This document shows positions 1 to 11,401 of a stretch of 64,000 bases of DNA, one piece after another. The notes beneath the pieces were generated by a model. That model saw nothing but the letters and a program-made list of their open reading frames with translations, had not been told where the DNA came from and did no database searches. Numbering within the stretch: position 1 is the stretch's first letter; each line of letters starts with the position of its first letter. Position numbers and translations under genes: made by a program. This DNA is from Hirudo medicinalis (Eukaryota > Annelida > Clitellata > Hirudinida > Hirudinidae), in assembly GCA_011800805.1 (NCBI GenBank), contig MPNW01000120.1:87795-151794 (forward strand), given 5' to 3'.

Positions 1-625
1 CTTGGGGAGGTAATGCATTCCAGACAGCAGGAGAGGCATACGAGAAGCCTCAGTTGATGAGGGATGATTTGTGAACTGGTTGGTGTAGTTAAGTGGTGGA
101 AGATGAGCGAAGACCAGATGTATGATAGAGGAAAAGGAGGTGTTGGAGATAGGGTGGATTGGATGTCGCGAGAGTTCGATATGTCATGAGGGCGATTTTG
201 AAGATGATGCGATTATGGATCGGTAGCCAGTGCAATTGCTTCAGGCAGTCAGTGCTATTAAGGGTAGGGTTAAGAAGGACAAGTTTAGCGAGTTTGTTTT
301 GTATGCGCTGTAAGGAATGGATCAAAGAGGTAGATGTACCATAGAGAAGAGAATTGCAGTAATCCAGGTGAGAGAGAACAAGACTGCGTGCAAGGGCAGA
401 AGTTGTGTCGACGGAGAAGAGTGGACGAATATGCCGAATTGACCAGAGGAGATGATTGCATGATTTGATGATGGAGGCAGAATGTTCTTTAAAGCTGAGG
501 TGAGAATCAAAAGTAACACCGAGCGAGGAGTTTAAGAGTAGTAGAAGGAAGGAGGGTGCCTGCAACGTTAATGGAGGTTGGGGGAGACATAGATTTTAGG
601 CGAACAGGTGTGCCGATGAACATGA
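1..625 (-). mobile_element. LINE 3' end, reverse transcriptase C-terminal relic
   Basis: Read on the minus strand, this stretch encodes the C-terminal part of a non-LTR retrotransposon reverse transcriptase. The visible motifs are VTFDSHLSFKEH, SLVLSHLDYCNSLLYG, LQRIQNKLAKLV and LKQLHWLPIHNRI, which follow the palm domain in CR1/L2/jockey-type elements. A degraded FSYASPAVWNALP motif lies near position 10-50. The reading frame is broken at about 505-520, where the upstream part continues in another frame, and by a stop just before the FSYASP motif, so the copy is dead. The window edge cuts it. Which clade it belongs to cannot be settled from this piece. Confidence 0.85.
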
Positions 626-735
626 TTTCGGATTATTTATCTCATTATTAACTGAAAATTCCTCTGTAAATCAGGTAGTAGTGAAAAAATAAATTTCAAG
701 CTTAAAATTGAAACAATCTTTGACAGAATAACATA

Positions 736-741
736 TTTATT
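736..741 (-). terminator. Poly(A) signal of the Ubl gene
   Basis: AATAAA on the minus strand, 263 bases after the stop codon at 1004. The sequence between is AT-rich and non-coding, as expected of a 3' UTR. It supports the view that the gene ends at 1004 and is not spliced on to a further exon. Confidence 0.45.
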
Positions 742-1003
742 TGAATCATGAAAGACAGCAAGAAACTTTCATACTTTCTTAATACATTACTATCACAAAC
801 CTTCACAATTATATTTTAGCATTATAAGACACATGAATTAAAAGATGCAGGAGTGAGTATTTAGAAATCAGATCTAGATCTAGGTCTTAGGTAAACATTC
901 ACTTCATTATTACATTAAGCACATATTATAATTACTATTATTGTAAAATTTGTATGTCTGATGATACTTTAGGTACATATTAATAAACTTGAAAGCTTAA
1001 AAA

Positions 1004-1667
1004 CTAACAAATAGCATGGCCACAAGGCATAATAGCTCTTTTAGGAGATGCTCCATCATCAAATGTAATTACATCAGGATAGTTCTTGGATGTGGTAACT
1101 TGGATGTATCCAGGAAGAGGAGTGAGGTTGTTATCTTTCCACTGAATATCACTTTCAGTTGGCATTCCACCATGCACAAGACCTATCATGGTGAGTGTGG
1201 AACCTTGTTGGATGCCCAACTGCTTTAGAGTTTCATGGTTCTCATAATTCAGAGTCATGTCTAAATTATTACAAATGTATATAGATAAGTATCATGAATA
1301 GTGTCTCACTCTAAGTTTATTTTGTCTAAGTCTATTTTGAATGCCTTTTTTATTAAATTATCTAATGAGGTGATTTATGATTAGGTCATGATTCTTTTAC
1401 TGTTTCAAAAAAACAACAACATAAAATCAAAATATCAAAACTAACTTCCGTAACTTAATTCAATCTCTTTATAATTCATCCCAGATAAAAATTTATAAGA
1501 TAATTGCTGTATAACGTTTCCCGCAGGGGAATTCTGAATAACCACAAAGTGGAAGCGACATATTAACTTCCTCATTCTAAAACACTTTCAACCCTTAACA
1601 TACCAACCTCATCTATTATCAAAGAATTTCTTTTCTCCGCGATATTAATAAATATCTGTATTTTCAT
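1004..1667 (-). CDS. Small protein with N-terminal ubiquitin-like domain (three exons)
   Basis: Three exons join in phase: 1667-1608, 1533-1446 and 1260-1004, with donors GTTGGT and GTTAGT and AG acceptors, giving 134 codons. Residues 1-81 form a ubiquitin-like domain: it opens MKIQIFINIAEK, has the middle segment VIQQLSYKFLSGMNYKEI, and closes with QGSTLTMIGLVHGG, which aligns with the STLHLVLRLRGG end of ubiquitin. Lysines differ from ubiquitin and the domain runs on past the Gly-Gly, so processing is not implied. Residues 82-134 contain PLPGYIQVTT and ITFDDG and end MPCGHAIC, which looks like the first zinc ligands of a ring-like domain cut short. A GTTAGT at the stop could be a donor, but no following exon is visible. 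Function unknown; a role in ubiquitin-like signalling is inference. The gene model is well supported by phase and fold, its identity is not. Confidence 0.75.
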
Positions 1668-1673
1668 GGCTTC

Positions 1674-2050
1674 AGAATTCGATAAGCAGTCCGATCAAGT
1701 AAGTCGACAAATTTCCACTATTTCGATTTATTTAAAGGCATTCAGCCATTAAAATAGCTCTATTTTTTTTATCTAATAAATGTCTTTCTGTACTACGTAT
1801 TTCTTCAATTACTTATGATATCAAATTATTTTATTTGGACTGGAAAATAATTAAATATCTACTTTCGGAATTGATAAGCGGTCCAATCAGGTAAGCCGGC
1901 AAATTCCAACTATTTCGATTTCTTTAGGTGTCTCTATTTTTTTTTATCCATTAAATGCTGTTCATTTACATTTTCTAAAAAATTTTGTTAAATTATTGGA
2001 CTTATAATTATTATATTTAGACTGGAAAATAATTAAATATCTACTGAGCA
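1674..2050. repeat. Tandem duplication, about 190 bp, two copies
   Basis: A segment starting near 1674 (GAATTCGATAAGCAGTCC...) recurs near 1868 (GAATTGATAAGCGGTCC...). Both copies contain the phrases ACTATTTCGATTT and CTCTATTTTTTTTAT and end with ACTGGAAAATAATTAAATAT. They differ by substitutions and small indels, so the duplication is old. It sits immediately upstream of the Ubl start codon at 1667, where a promoter would be. Confidence 0.75.
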
Positions 2051-5000
2051 AGAAATTCAAGGGCCTATTAATTAGAGTTATTCCATAAGATTAATTTACA
2101 AGCTAATTATTTTTAGAGAACTCTTTCTTCCTCCTTAGCCGCGCTCGAATTGCTGCTTAAGTAATGTTATAGGTGCACGAGGCTTCCCTACGTTGGGTTG
2201 AATTACAGTCTCTTGCAGTTTATTAATGTCAGTGGAAGTTCGTCAACTGAGTTAGGAACTCGCAAAAAAAAGAAGAGTTTTAGAATTCAAATTGCAATGT
2301 ATCTTAAGAATTCGTCTCACATGTAAGATAGTATCCTGAAAATCCCAACCGTTACGGAACACTGTGAAATTTAAAAAAACTGGTTGAATAGGGCCTTGTA
2401 ATTTTAGCTGAGAGGATTGTGTCCTCGAATATAAAGCAACAATCGTACTGTAACCACAATCTTCTTGGAAATCGGCTCTTACATAAATGGCTAAGCATAC
2501 TTGGTGCTTAAAAGTATTGGCACCATAAATGTATTCAGTTACACATTTTCATTTTTCGGAATCATTTCCTAAAATTCATTGATACCATCTTAAGTAATTT
2601 TTGATATAACCCTACACACCTTAGAATCGTGATAATATATAATAAATATATAAATAAATAAATATAATTTTTTACAAAAACTAATCCAACATGAGATAAT
2701 AACTTAACATTCCAATACACACCACGCATGAAAATGAGTACCTTTCCTCTTCTTATGGAAATCTAACGGAGAGGATTTCCTCTAGATTTAAAACAGCTCG
2801 GAAGACTTCCCGCATTGTTCATCTATTTTTGACTGAAGAACTACCTCCACGTTCCAATAGAGTCGAACGTGCAATGGAGTGGCACAATGAAGAAAACTTA
2901 AATAAGGGAAGAGCAACAACAAGAGCCGAAACTTAGTCACTAAATTAAAGATCAGAGCTCACCATGACATTTCCACTAAAAATAAACCTATCCACACATT
3001 CAACTAATCTAAATAAAAAATGACACAATAAAGGTCTGCTGCTCCATTCTAGTGGAACATTTCGCAGACATGAATAAACTTTAGTAGATTTAACTGTTTG
3101 GCTATTTTTCATCTCGTGAACTTTTCGAAGGTAGTAACCAACTAAACATTCAGCCGATGTCAGGAAGATGAGAATAAAAATCATATCTGTAAAAGTAATA
3201 TCGAAGTAAATGTAAGAATTCGCTTAAAAAGATGTTCAAAAATAGATACAGAGTAGCCTTAATCTCAGAGCAGCTGCATCCGAAACAGATGATGGTCATA
3301 ATCCCAAACATGCTAATGGCTGACATTACACGACAACAATTTCGAAGAGCGAGCACTTGTCCGTACGACAAAGAATTTAGGTTAAAACTAATTTTACGAA
3401 ACTTAAAATACGAAAAAAAGTATGAGAACAGGAACCTTCAATGGTATGTTCAATGATTTACTAATAACATAACGTTTCCTCAGTTTTCCGAGATTAACTT
3501 GGAAGTATCATCAACTTTCCGGGATTAGATAACCAGTCTTAACCAGTTCCTCCATCGTTTGATTTCTTCTTGATTCTTAATATAACGAATCCTCAGCATT
3601 CCAAGATTAAATTGTTAGTCTTTACCAGTTCCCCCAATGTGGCATACATCTCTACCCTTACCCTTCACAATCGTAAATTAAAAACAGATCTTCTGCTTGA
3701 ATAATCTTCTCGTTGGCAGTAGAGGTTCAACCAAGATGTGGGAACCTCTTGATGACCAACTTGATCCATCCTTGACTTCTTCCTGATTCCTAATATAAAA
3801 AAATCCTCAGCTTAGGTTGCCAGTCTTCACCAGTTCTATGCGCACCTGCAAAGGGATTCGAATCCGTGCTAAGCACATCGGTGACCCAACGTTTCGTCGG
3901 GATTTTGTACGAAGTCATAGGTTACGATATTATTCCGCGGTTAACGCAGAATGTGAACTCGTTTGTGCTAGAACATTCTACTTCTTAAAGTACATAGATA
4001 GTGGAATTTTTTATAAATTATTTTACATGCACATTATTTTGGAACATTTCCGCCAATCTTATGGCATTTTGGATGAGTTATAATAGCGAACTATCTTCCC
4101 CAAACAATTTTGTCTAAGATGGCGTCATTTGACCGTAAATAGTTCCAAACTTGAATTGCCGGTTTAAATTTAGTTATTAAACAAATTTAAATTCCATACA
4201 TTTTTAATTGGTAAATCTTTGATAAATTGAATCTGATAATTTTCAGCACCTAGTCGTCTGCTTTGATTTAATCTCTTCAATGGCTTCGCGTTTCTATCTT
4301 GAAATATTCTTTTGAAATAATTACTTTAAATCATTATAAAAGCTTACCCATTAATTTTAAAGGCGAATTCTACTTTAAAAAAACTTATTTGTAATAAATG
4401 ACACATTTAAAACGAAATCATTTACCATGATTTTTTTTCTTGTGAACGTCTGTCGTATAAATTTAACTGTTAGAATGAGTTTTTCGTAATCTATTTACAT
4501 ATAGAATCATCAGTTGTCGATGCGGAGTTCGATGTGGCGTTAAACCAATCGAAAAGCTTTTCACGCATCTAAATAACAATCTATCTAGGCATCCATGGTG
4601 CTATATGGAAGATTATTCCTGATGATCACTAATCTATTACTACTTGCAATGTGAAAGTGTCAAAATTTTACAAACACGACCTGTTTTTCTTTTCCATTAA
4701 CAAATTTTACCAAATTGACATAACACAGGCTTGGCATAATTCAGCTCCCAGGTCCATCGACAATATGCACACTTTTCCGCCTTGAGCGCATTTCTATATT
4801 CAAGTCTGTCTTCCCACGGTACCGTCAGCTCAAACTAAAATATGGGTCGCATCTAACCAATATTTGGTATTTCTTTATTGTATTTACCACTGTTCATGGT
4901 GTCAAAAAATAAAAATTTTTGAGAATCTTTTGAGTCAAAATTTTCCCAAATTTTTGATTGAGTTCATTTGATCTGACCTTCGTTTGTTTTTGGCTAGAGG

Positions 5001-5245
5001 CTGAAGAAAATAAAGGAAAAAATGCAATTAAACTTTAATGAAATGATATAATCATTATTAAAATTTTTAATCATTATTATTAAAATTATTAATCATTATT
5101 ACTAAATTAATCAAATCATTTTTATTAAAAGTTAACAAATTTATTATCGAATATTAGTCAATATTTAGAATCTTTTACTATGATCTTCTGACATAAAAAA
5201 AAAGAGTAGTAGGAAAGATATTTAAACGAGCTATTATCCAAAACC
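2051..5245. other. Gene-free stretch with short diverged repeats
   Basis: No supported gene. Short open frames at 2945-3371 (minus) and 3817-4083 (plus) have no recognisable domain and no convincing splice structure. Between 3473 and 3840 a phrase resembling CCTCAG-(A)TTCC-GATTA-CCAGTCTT-ACCAGTTCC recurs three times in diverged form. 5030-5150 is very AT-rich with repeated TCATTATTA-like runs. Confidence 0.5.
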
Positions 5246-5251
5246 TTGGGA

Positions 5252-7798
5252 ATGGACATTCAAACTACGCTCAAACAAATCGTCGTTAATACAAATGCTC
5301 CATTGTTAGAATTCGAAAATATTTTTGGAGATGCAACGCTCGAAAATTTGTTGCAACGTGGTTTCGGCGAAGCGCTGTGCAAATGCTTATCAGAATTTGT
5401 CAAAGGATGGACTTGGATAGAAATATTAAAGGACAAAGAGGAATCGGGTGATAAGAAGCCGATTCTTTCAAATTACATAGCTATTTTGAATGCTGTTATT
5501 CCACCCGTGAATAATATCGTTGAACTTGATGATAATACTAAATATTGTTCGAAATATCATAACGATTTAGACGTTGTCGATGAGTTAATATGCAAGATCA
5601 TGAAGCCCTTATTCGCTTTAGTTTGTGAAAATCCCTATGGTGTAGAAATGATGTCAAACGTTTTTCTCAAAGCCATTTTTTATGCCAGCGACGCGAACAT
5701 AAAAGATAACAGTGATGACTTTTCAAAGCATCTGTTTTCTTTTGTGCGTATTTTTTTGAAGCCATTTTGCTTCAGCAGTAGCCACACTGTGATAACATTT
5801 TTCGATATATTGAGCCGCAAAATGACAAAGGCATGGTTTGAAACTATTATGGAACCCGACGTTATTTTTTTTCATTAGATTCAATGTATTGAGAAGTGGC
5901 GAGTACATGTGTCCTTACGTAAATAATCTGAAAAAACTATATTCTGATTTGTGCCTCGTAAACATGATTGAGACGAAGGTCCCATCATGGAATCAGTTGC
6001 TTGACACGCAGCTTATGTTTCAAGGACATAGCCTTACAATGGCCTTGCAAATTGTGTCGGAACTCATCGGCCAGAAGAGGCTGCCTGGCCAGATATTTAT
6101 TCAGAGTGGTATTTTGCATAAATTATACTCTCTTTTATGCAATCCTTCTGAAATTGGAGAATCACCTTTTGTGATCAAGTCTTTCCTCAGTGTTTTTTTA
6201 AACTTTGAGACGGGGCCTGAAAACCATTATTCGTGGAATAGCAGAATTTTTGAAAATTTGGTTACCCTAGTTAACACTACTTTGGGAGACAGTGTTTATC
6301 TTTTGAGGGAGTTCATCGCGGATACTAAAAATCTGTGCACATTTAATTCCTCTTCCATTATTGAACCGATCAAAAAGGACGTTATCATATCGCTGAAACT
6401 ATTACATTCTCTTTATGTTTTGAACAGCAGCTGGCACCAATGGTTTGATATTTTCGAGGAACGCACACTAATTGACGAGGGTTTATTTATAAGTTACGAT
6501 ATAACTTGGTGTTTGGAAGAAGAACTGAAGTGTAAAAGCGGAATATTGTCTTGGTTTATGGATATAGTAAAACTATGTCCTGCAGTTGCCACAAGAAAAA
6601 CTAGGTATGAAATGCTCAAGTTATCAATAACAACAAAACATATCAGGGAATTTGAAGTAAAAAGAACAAATGTACTTGAAGATATTTCAGATATATTCCG
6701 AAAGAACAATGCTCATTTCTCTAATTGGATATTCAGGTTCGAAGGCGAAATAGGAAAAGGCAGAGGAGTGAATAACGAGTTATATTCTATTTTATCTCAA
6801 GAATTGCAAAGGTACGACATCAATCTCTGGCAAGGAGAACCAGTGCAAAGATCAGGTACGTTGTACACCCATTCACCTAACGGTCTTTACCCAAAATTAA
6901 GCGAAGAAATTCAACAATTTAAATTATTTGGACAAATTTTGGCAAAGGTCATTTTAGATGAAGCACTTCTAGACATACCATTAAGTAACGAATTTTTCAC
7001 ACGACTAAGGGGAGTCGAGGACCGTCATCATTCCCATTTGAGACGGGAATACTTTGATTTACGCCAAACATTTCCAGTGCTAAAATCTCTTTTCAAACAA
7101 CTTTTTCCAGTTAAGAGGAAAATAGAGGCCATTAAATCTGAAATTGGTCTTTCTCGGCTTCAGAAGCGGGAAATAATCAGCAATCTAACTTTCGATGATG
7201 GAAACTCATTCGACGATCTGTGCCTCAATTTCTCTGATCCAGGCACAGACATAGAACTAATTGAGGACGGACATGACTTTATACTTAGTCCCACTAACAT
7301 CGATGTTATTTAGAGAAATTATGTGCTCGCAGAGTTCAAATGGATCCGAAACATCAATTCGAAGCCATCAGAGAAGGGTTTGACCAAGTTTTGCCTCTTC
7401 AAAATATTGAAATATTTTTACCACATGAATTAAAAATGCTAATCTGTTACGACCAGTTCAAAAGATAGACTATTGATGAATTACGTGAAAATTGCGTCTA
7501 CAAAGATTCACAGTCAGTTCAATTTCTATTCCAGTGCCTCGCCTCGTTTGACATTGAAAATCAGATATTGTTCTTGAAGTTTGCCACCGGAAGGACTGCT
7601 TTGCCCTTTGGAGGTTTGAGCTATTTATCTCCTCCTCTGACCATCTCAAAAATGAGATGCGATCATCCTGACTCTCGTTTGCCAAATGCAGCAACTTGTT
7701 TTAGCCGGCTGTATTTGCCAGAGTACAGCAATTTCAATACAACCAGGCAAAAACTATTGTGTGCCATTTATGAAGGAGACCGATTTCTAATCGTCTGA
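5252..7798 (+). pseudogene. Intronless, broken copy of a TRIP12-type HECT ubiquitin ligase
   Basis: An almost continuous 2.5-kb coding stretch without introns, among genes that all have introns. The 3' half is a HECT domain of the TRIP12/UPL3 kind: RFEGEIGKGRGVNNELYS, SQELQRYDINLWQGEP, LFGQILAKVILDEALLDIPL, FEAIREGFDQVLPL, TGRTALPFGGLSYLSPPLT and, near the end, LPNAATC holding the catalytic cysteine that would take ubiquitin in thioester linkage. The 5' half is helical and lacks the ARM and WWE regions of full TRIP12, so the copy is 5' truncated or diverged. Breaks: a frame change near 5865-5875 at a run of eight T, another near 7305-7315, and an in-frame TAG at 7466-7468. A processed retrocopy is the simplest reading. 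The long intact stretch (5838-7313) means it is fairly recent, or that one break is a sequencing error. No poly(A) tail or target-site duplication was identified. Confidence 0.8.
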
Positions 7799-9119
7799 TT
7801 CATCATATCTTTCTTTAACAATACAATTCAACTGATGGATATTATGTAAAATATCATTTTAATTCCATATCATTAAAAGTTATAGCTTTAAAAACTTAAA
7901 TTCAATTTTTTTTGTAATACAAATAATGTATATAGTTATAACATATAGCCATTAATTGATTTTAGGGAGTTTACTTGAAATTTGGTTTGTTGGGTCTGGT
8001 AATCATTTATATCAATTATAAACTTAGAATATGGATGCTTGGACCAGACATGGGACCAGGGGCTGAGGCTCAAATACTCAATGTTCAATCAAGTACAAGT
8101 ATAGATGAGTTACGAACAAGTTCTTATACAAATACATCATTAATTTATCTGATTGCCATCCATTGCCAAGACTTCATTAAGTGATTGTTTATTCCTCAAA
8201 TTTATTTGTCTCAGGTAAAATGAAGTTATTCTTTAAAACATTTATTATTATTAGCATTTAAATCTTATTCAATTGACTTGTGCATACCCTTCGAATTTAA
8301 CACTTTTGGCTTTGAACTTATTTGGGCTTACGTCTTATCCAATTCTTCGAAATTCACGAAGATTAATTAAAATCGTATTAGGAAAGAAAATTAAACGCAT
8401 GAACAAAAAAATTGTAATTCTATAACAACTAGGGCTGCGGATAGATTAAATTTTTTAGTCGCGCGATTAATGTTTTTAATCGTAGTTAACGCATTTTTAA
8501 TCGCACCATATTATTTTCCAATGAATTTCCCAATATACGTAATTTTTTTTAAACCAAAATCAGTTTTATTCTTTGTATTTATTAGTATGAAGTCCTTTGT
8601 AGCACTTAGTCCATATTGGTACACTAAATTGATTCAGTAATTTGAAATAGTAAAATACTCATCTCATTCAACACTATTACAGATGAAATAAGTTTTCGGA
8701 ATATTTCAAACAATTTGGTAGAAGTTAATAATGTGATAAAAATTTGCCAATAATAATGTTTCATAAAAAACTAAATAGATAATTATTGTAATACGAATAT
8801 ATAAAAATATTTAATGTAAATATTGTTCCAACCCTGGCATGTAATTAAATTATAAGTAATGACTATTAAATGTTTTACCAATTTACGCCTCTGCACTCAG
8901 AGGACAAAGACAATTTGCGGCAAGGTTTGATATCAAGTTTGATTTTTCGAAATATAGAAAAATACTTAAAACAATAACGTTAACACACGATGATTGAGTT
9001 ACACTTTAGCAACAGTATGGAAGTCAATGTTTACTCTGAGCATCGTTTTCAAAGAATGGCTATGGAGACGAATAACTAAGCAACGCACTGGAAAACACAG
9101 GCATTCGACCAAGTCAACA
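7799..9119. other. Gene-free AT-rich stretch
   Basis: No coding region is supported; the open frame at 7975-8184 has no domain. At 8429-8510 the phrase CTAGGGCTGCGG followed by several ATTAATCG/TTTTTAATCG units resembles the ends of some hAT-type short elements, but no matching inverted end was found nearby. Confidence 0.4.
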
Positions 9120-9345
9120 TAGTTCTTGGAAAACTAATCAATCTCCTAATTAACAAGCAAAACTTTGAGGATCCATGCAAAGATATTCTCTCAAAAGAAG
9201 GCACATTTCTCACCTCTCCTTCTGGCATTGCAAATTGCTTCAACGTTTACTTTGGCAACATTGGATCTGATCTGGCTAAACAAATACCACCGCAGCAATC
9301 GTCTTTTTGACTCTTACCTAAAGTACCCAGCAGTTCAAATGGTTG
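9120..9345 (+). mobile_element. LINE pol fragment (region before the reverse transcriptase)
   Basis: One plus-strand frame reads LLINKQNFEDPCKDILSKEG and then IANCFNVYFGNIGSDLAKQI, a typical linker between endonuclease and reverse transcriptase of jockey/CR1-like LINEs. A stop follows at 9308, and a second frame continues FDSYLKYP. Only this 0.2-kb fragment is visible. It lies next to the gypsy relic in the opposite orientation. Confidence 0.7.
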
Positions 9346-9429
9346 GTAAACTTGCATCTGCTGCGGGTGTCGGCTCATCGAGTTTCAAAAAGAACAACAC
9401 CAAATCCAGGGATGTTAGATGAGCTGAGA

Positions 9430-11150
9430 TGAGCAAGAAAGCCCGTATTCTGAAAACTCTTTAGTTTTGGCTCAAAGATGTTTCCGAGAGTGCATCTAAA
9501 ATGAAAAATGACGAATGTGGTGGCGCTCTTGCTGAATCTGAAAATGGGTGAATTGGGTACGGATCGTTTGGATATGGTGTATTTTCTCTGAAAGGGTCGT
9601 GAAGTATAGCTGCCGCATGGGTTTGATGAGTTGTTGGATGGCCTCAATATGTTCTTTAGTAGTCCAGATTGGCTCCATGGAAGAACGCATGTGGCATCAG
9701 AATATCCGAGCCTGAGATGGCTATGAATGGTGAATAACCATGTTCAGTGGGTAGGGCCCGCAGTGCCAAACAAATAATAGGAAGGGCAATAAGCCATTCT
9801 TCATTGCTGGATATGAGGGACGTCTAGAGTGTGCGATGAAATCGCTAGATCATCCCATTGGTTGAGGGTGGTAGGCAGTGGTGCGCAGACGGTGAAAGCG
9901 TTCAATGGAATTCAATGGAATTGGCTAGAGCATTAAACAGATTGCTTTCAAATTTCGGCATTGATCTGTTGTGAGACGTAATGGCACCTCAAAGCTGCTG
10001 ACCCAATGGGTTTGGAAAACCTTGGCAACCGCATTTGCCATTTTTTATGAAGGAAACCGGAGCACATTCAAACCAACGTGTTGCTCTGTCAACGAACGCA
10101 CAACATATTGCGCCTCAGAAGTGAACTGTGAGCCGAGCGTTTTTGAAGGTTTACTGGTCCAACTATGTCCACATGGATAGTTTTGAACCTATCACTAAAT
10201 AGATATATCGGTTGCCTAGTTAAGTTTTTGTTGTGGCGAACAACTATGGCTTTTTGGTATTTTGAAACACCTGTTCACCTATTGTTTGATGCCCTCTTTC
10301 ATTTTGGGTCAAAAGTATCTTAAAGCAATCAACGTAGTGGATCCTTCATTCCGGGATGAGCCAGGTTGTGGAGGTGCTTGAACACTAAACATCTTTCGGA
10401 CTATGGAACAAGTGGACGAGGGTAGACAGAACTGGTTTCACAAAGAATTGTCAATTCTGTGGAAAGATGATGTTTTGTGAGAATGTTCTTGTGTCTCTGG
10501 ATCATCAATTTGAGCTTTGGCAATGCTGGTAAGATTCGAATGTTCAATATGTATCGCATTGACCGGTCATATCACTCAAAAGTGTATCTGCTACAATGTT
10601 CTCAGCTCCTTTGATGTGATGCATTTCTACGACATATTCAAAGACGATGGATAGACGTCGCCATGACAACAATGAAGAGGTCATTTGTCGTTTGTCCATG
10701 ACACCTGAAAATAGAGCTTCGCCTATTGCAATTGAAGATGCATCAGTCACTTGGTGGTACAGGTTACTGGAGTTACTGATGTAGTGAAGATTTGAGGCAC
10801 CAGCTAGAGCAGATTTGATCTAGTTGAAGGCTTTGGCGATCGATTTTCCATGATGTCAACTGATGGTTATGTTGATTCGTGCTTCCTAGAGGGGCAGAAA
10901 TCGTGGCAAAAGGGGGGATGAAGGCTCTGTAATGGCCATTCATGCCAATAAACCGTCTCAAACCCATGTAGTCTTCAGGTTGGGGAAAATCGATGTGTTT
11001 TCATCTAGGGGTGAAACTCCACTTGCAAGTGACAATTTATGGCTTAGGAAAACAACAGAGGCCTGTGCAAAAACACATTTATCGAGGCTGATTCGTTGGA
11101 TTGATAGCTGGATTGAAACTTCACAGAATTTCAATTGCCGGTAGCTCTTC
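9430..11150 (-). mobile_element. Ty3/gypsy pol relic (RT end, RNase H, integrase)
   Basis: Reading down the minus strand gives, in the usual order, the end of reverse transcriptase (SLDKCVFAQASVVFLSHKLS, then MGLRRFIGMNGHYRAFIPPF), RNase H (MTDASSIAIGEALF and MHHIKGAENIVADTLL), an integrase zinc-binding region near 10250-10400, the integrase core start FKTIHVDIVGP near 10170, and a C-terminal tail near 9500-9620. Many stops and frame changes interrupt it. Gag, protease and the front of RT are missing, and no flanking LTR pair is seen. It is a decayed, truncated element. Confidence 0.85.
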
Positions 11151-11401
11151 ATTATTCTCGGGTACTGTACTTGTACAGTCTATATCAGGGGGCACCTGCT
11201 CATTTTCATCCATGTTACTTATCACCGCTGATTCCGAACTAGTTACCTTTGGAATCACTTGTATTGTCTTATCAATTGAATTGAGCGGAGGTCAAACGCG
11301 TAAAGAGCTCCATCCGTCCTACGCGTTTTCAATTGATTGACGTGTCGACGGTGTACAATTTTCCTGTTTACTTCCACTTCATAAACTGATCGTAATACCT
11401 T

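Noticed and set aside
2945..3456. Overlapping frames with hydrophobic runs, possibly a membrane-protein gene on the minus strand
   Set aside because: No recognisable domain and no in-phase splice model could be built; hydrophobicity is expected from AT-rich non-coding sequence.
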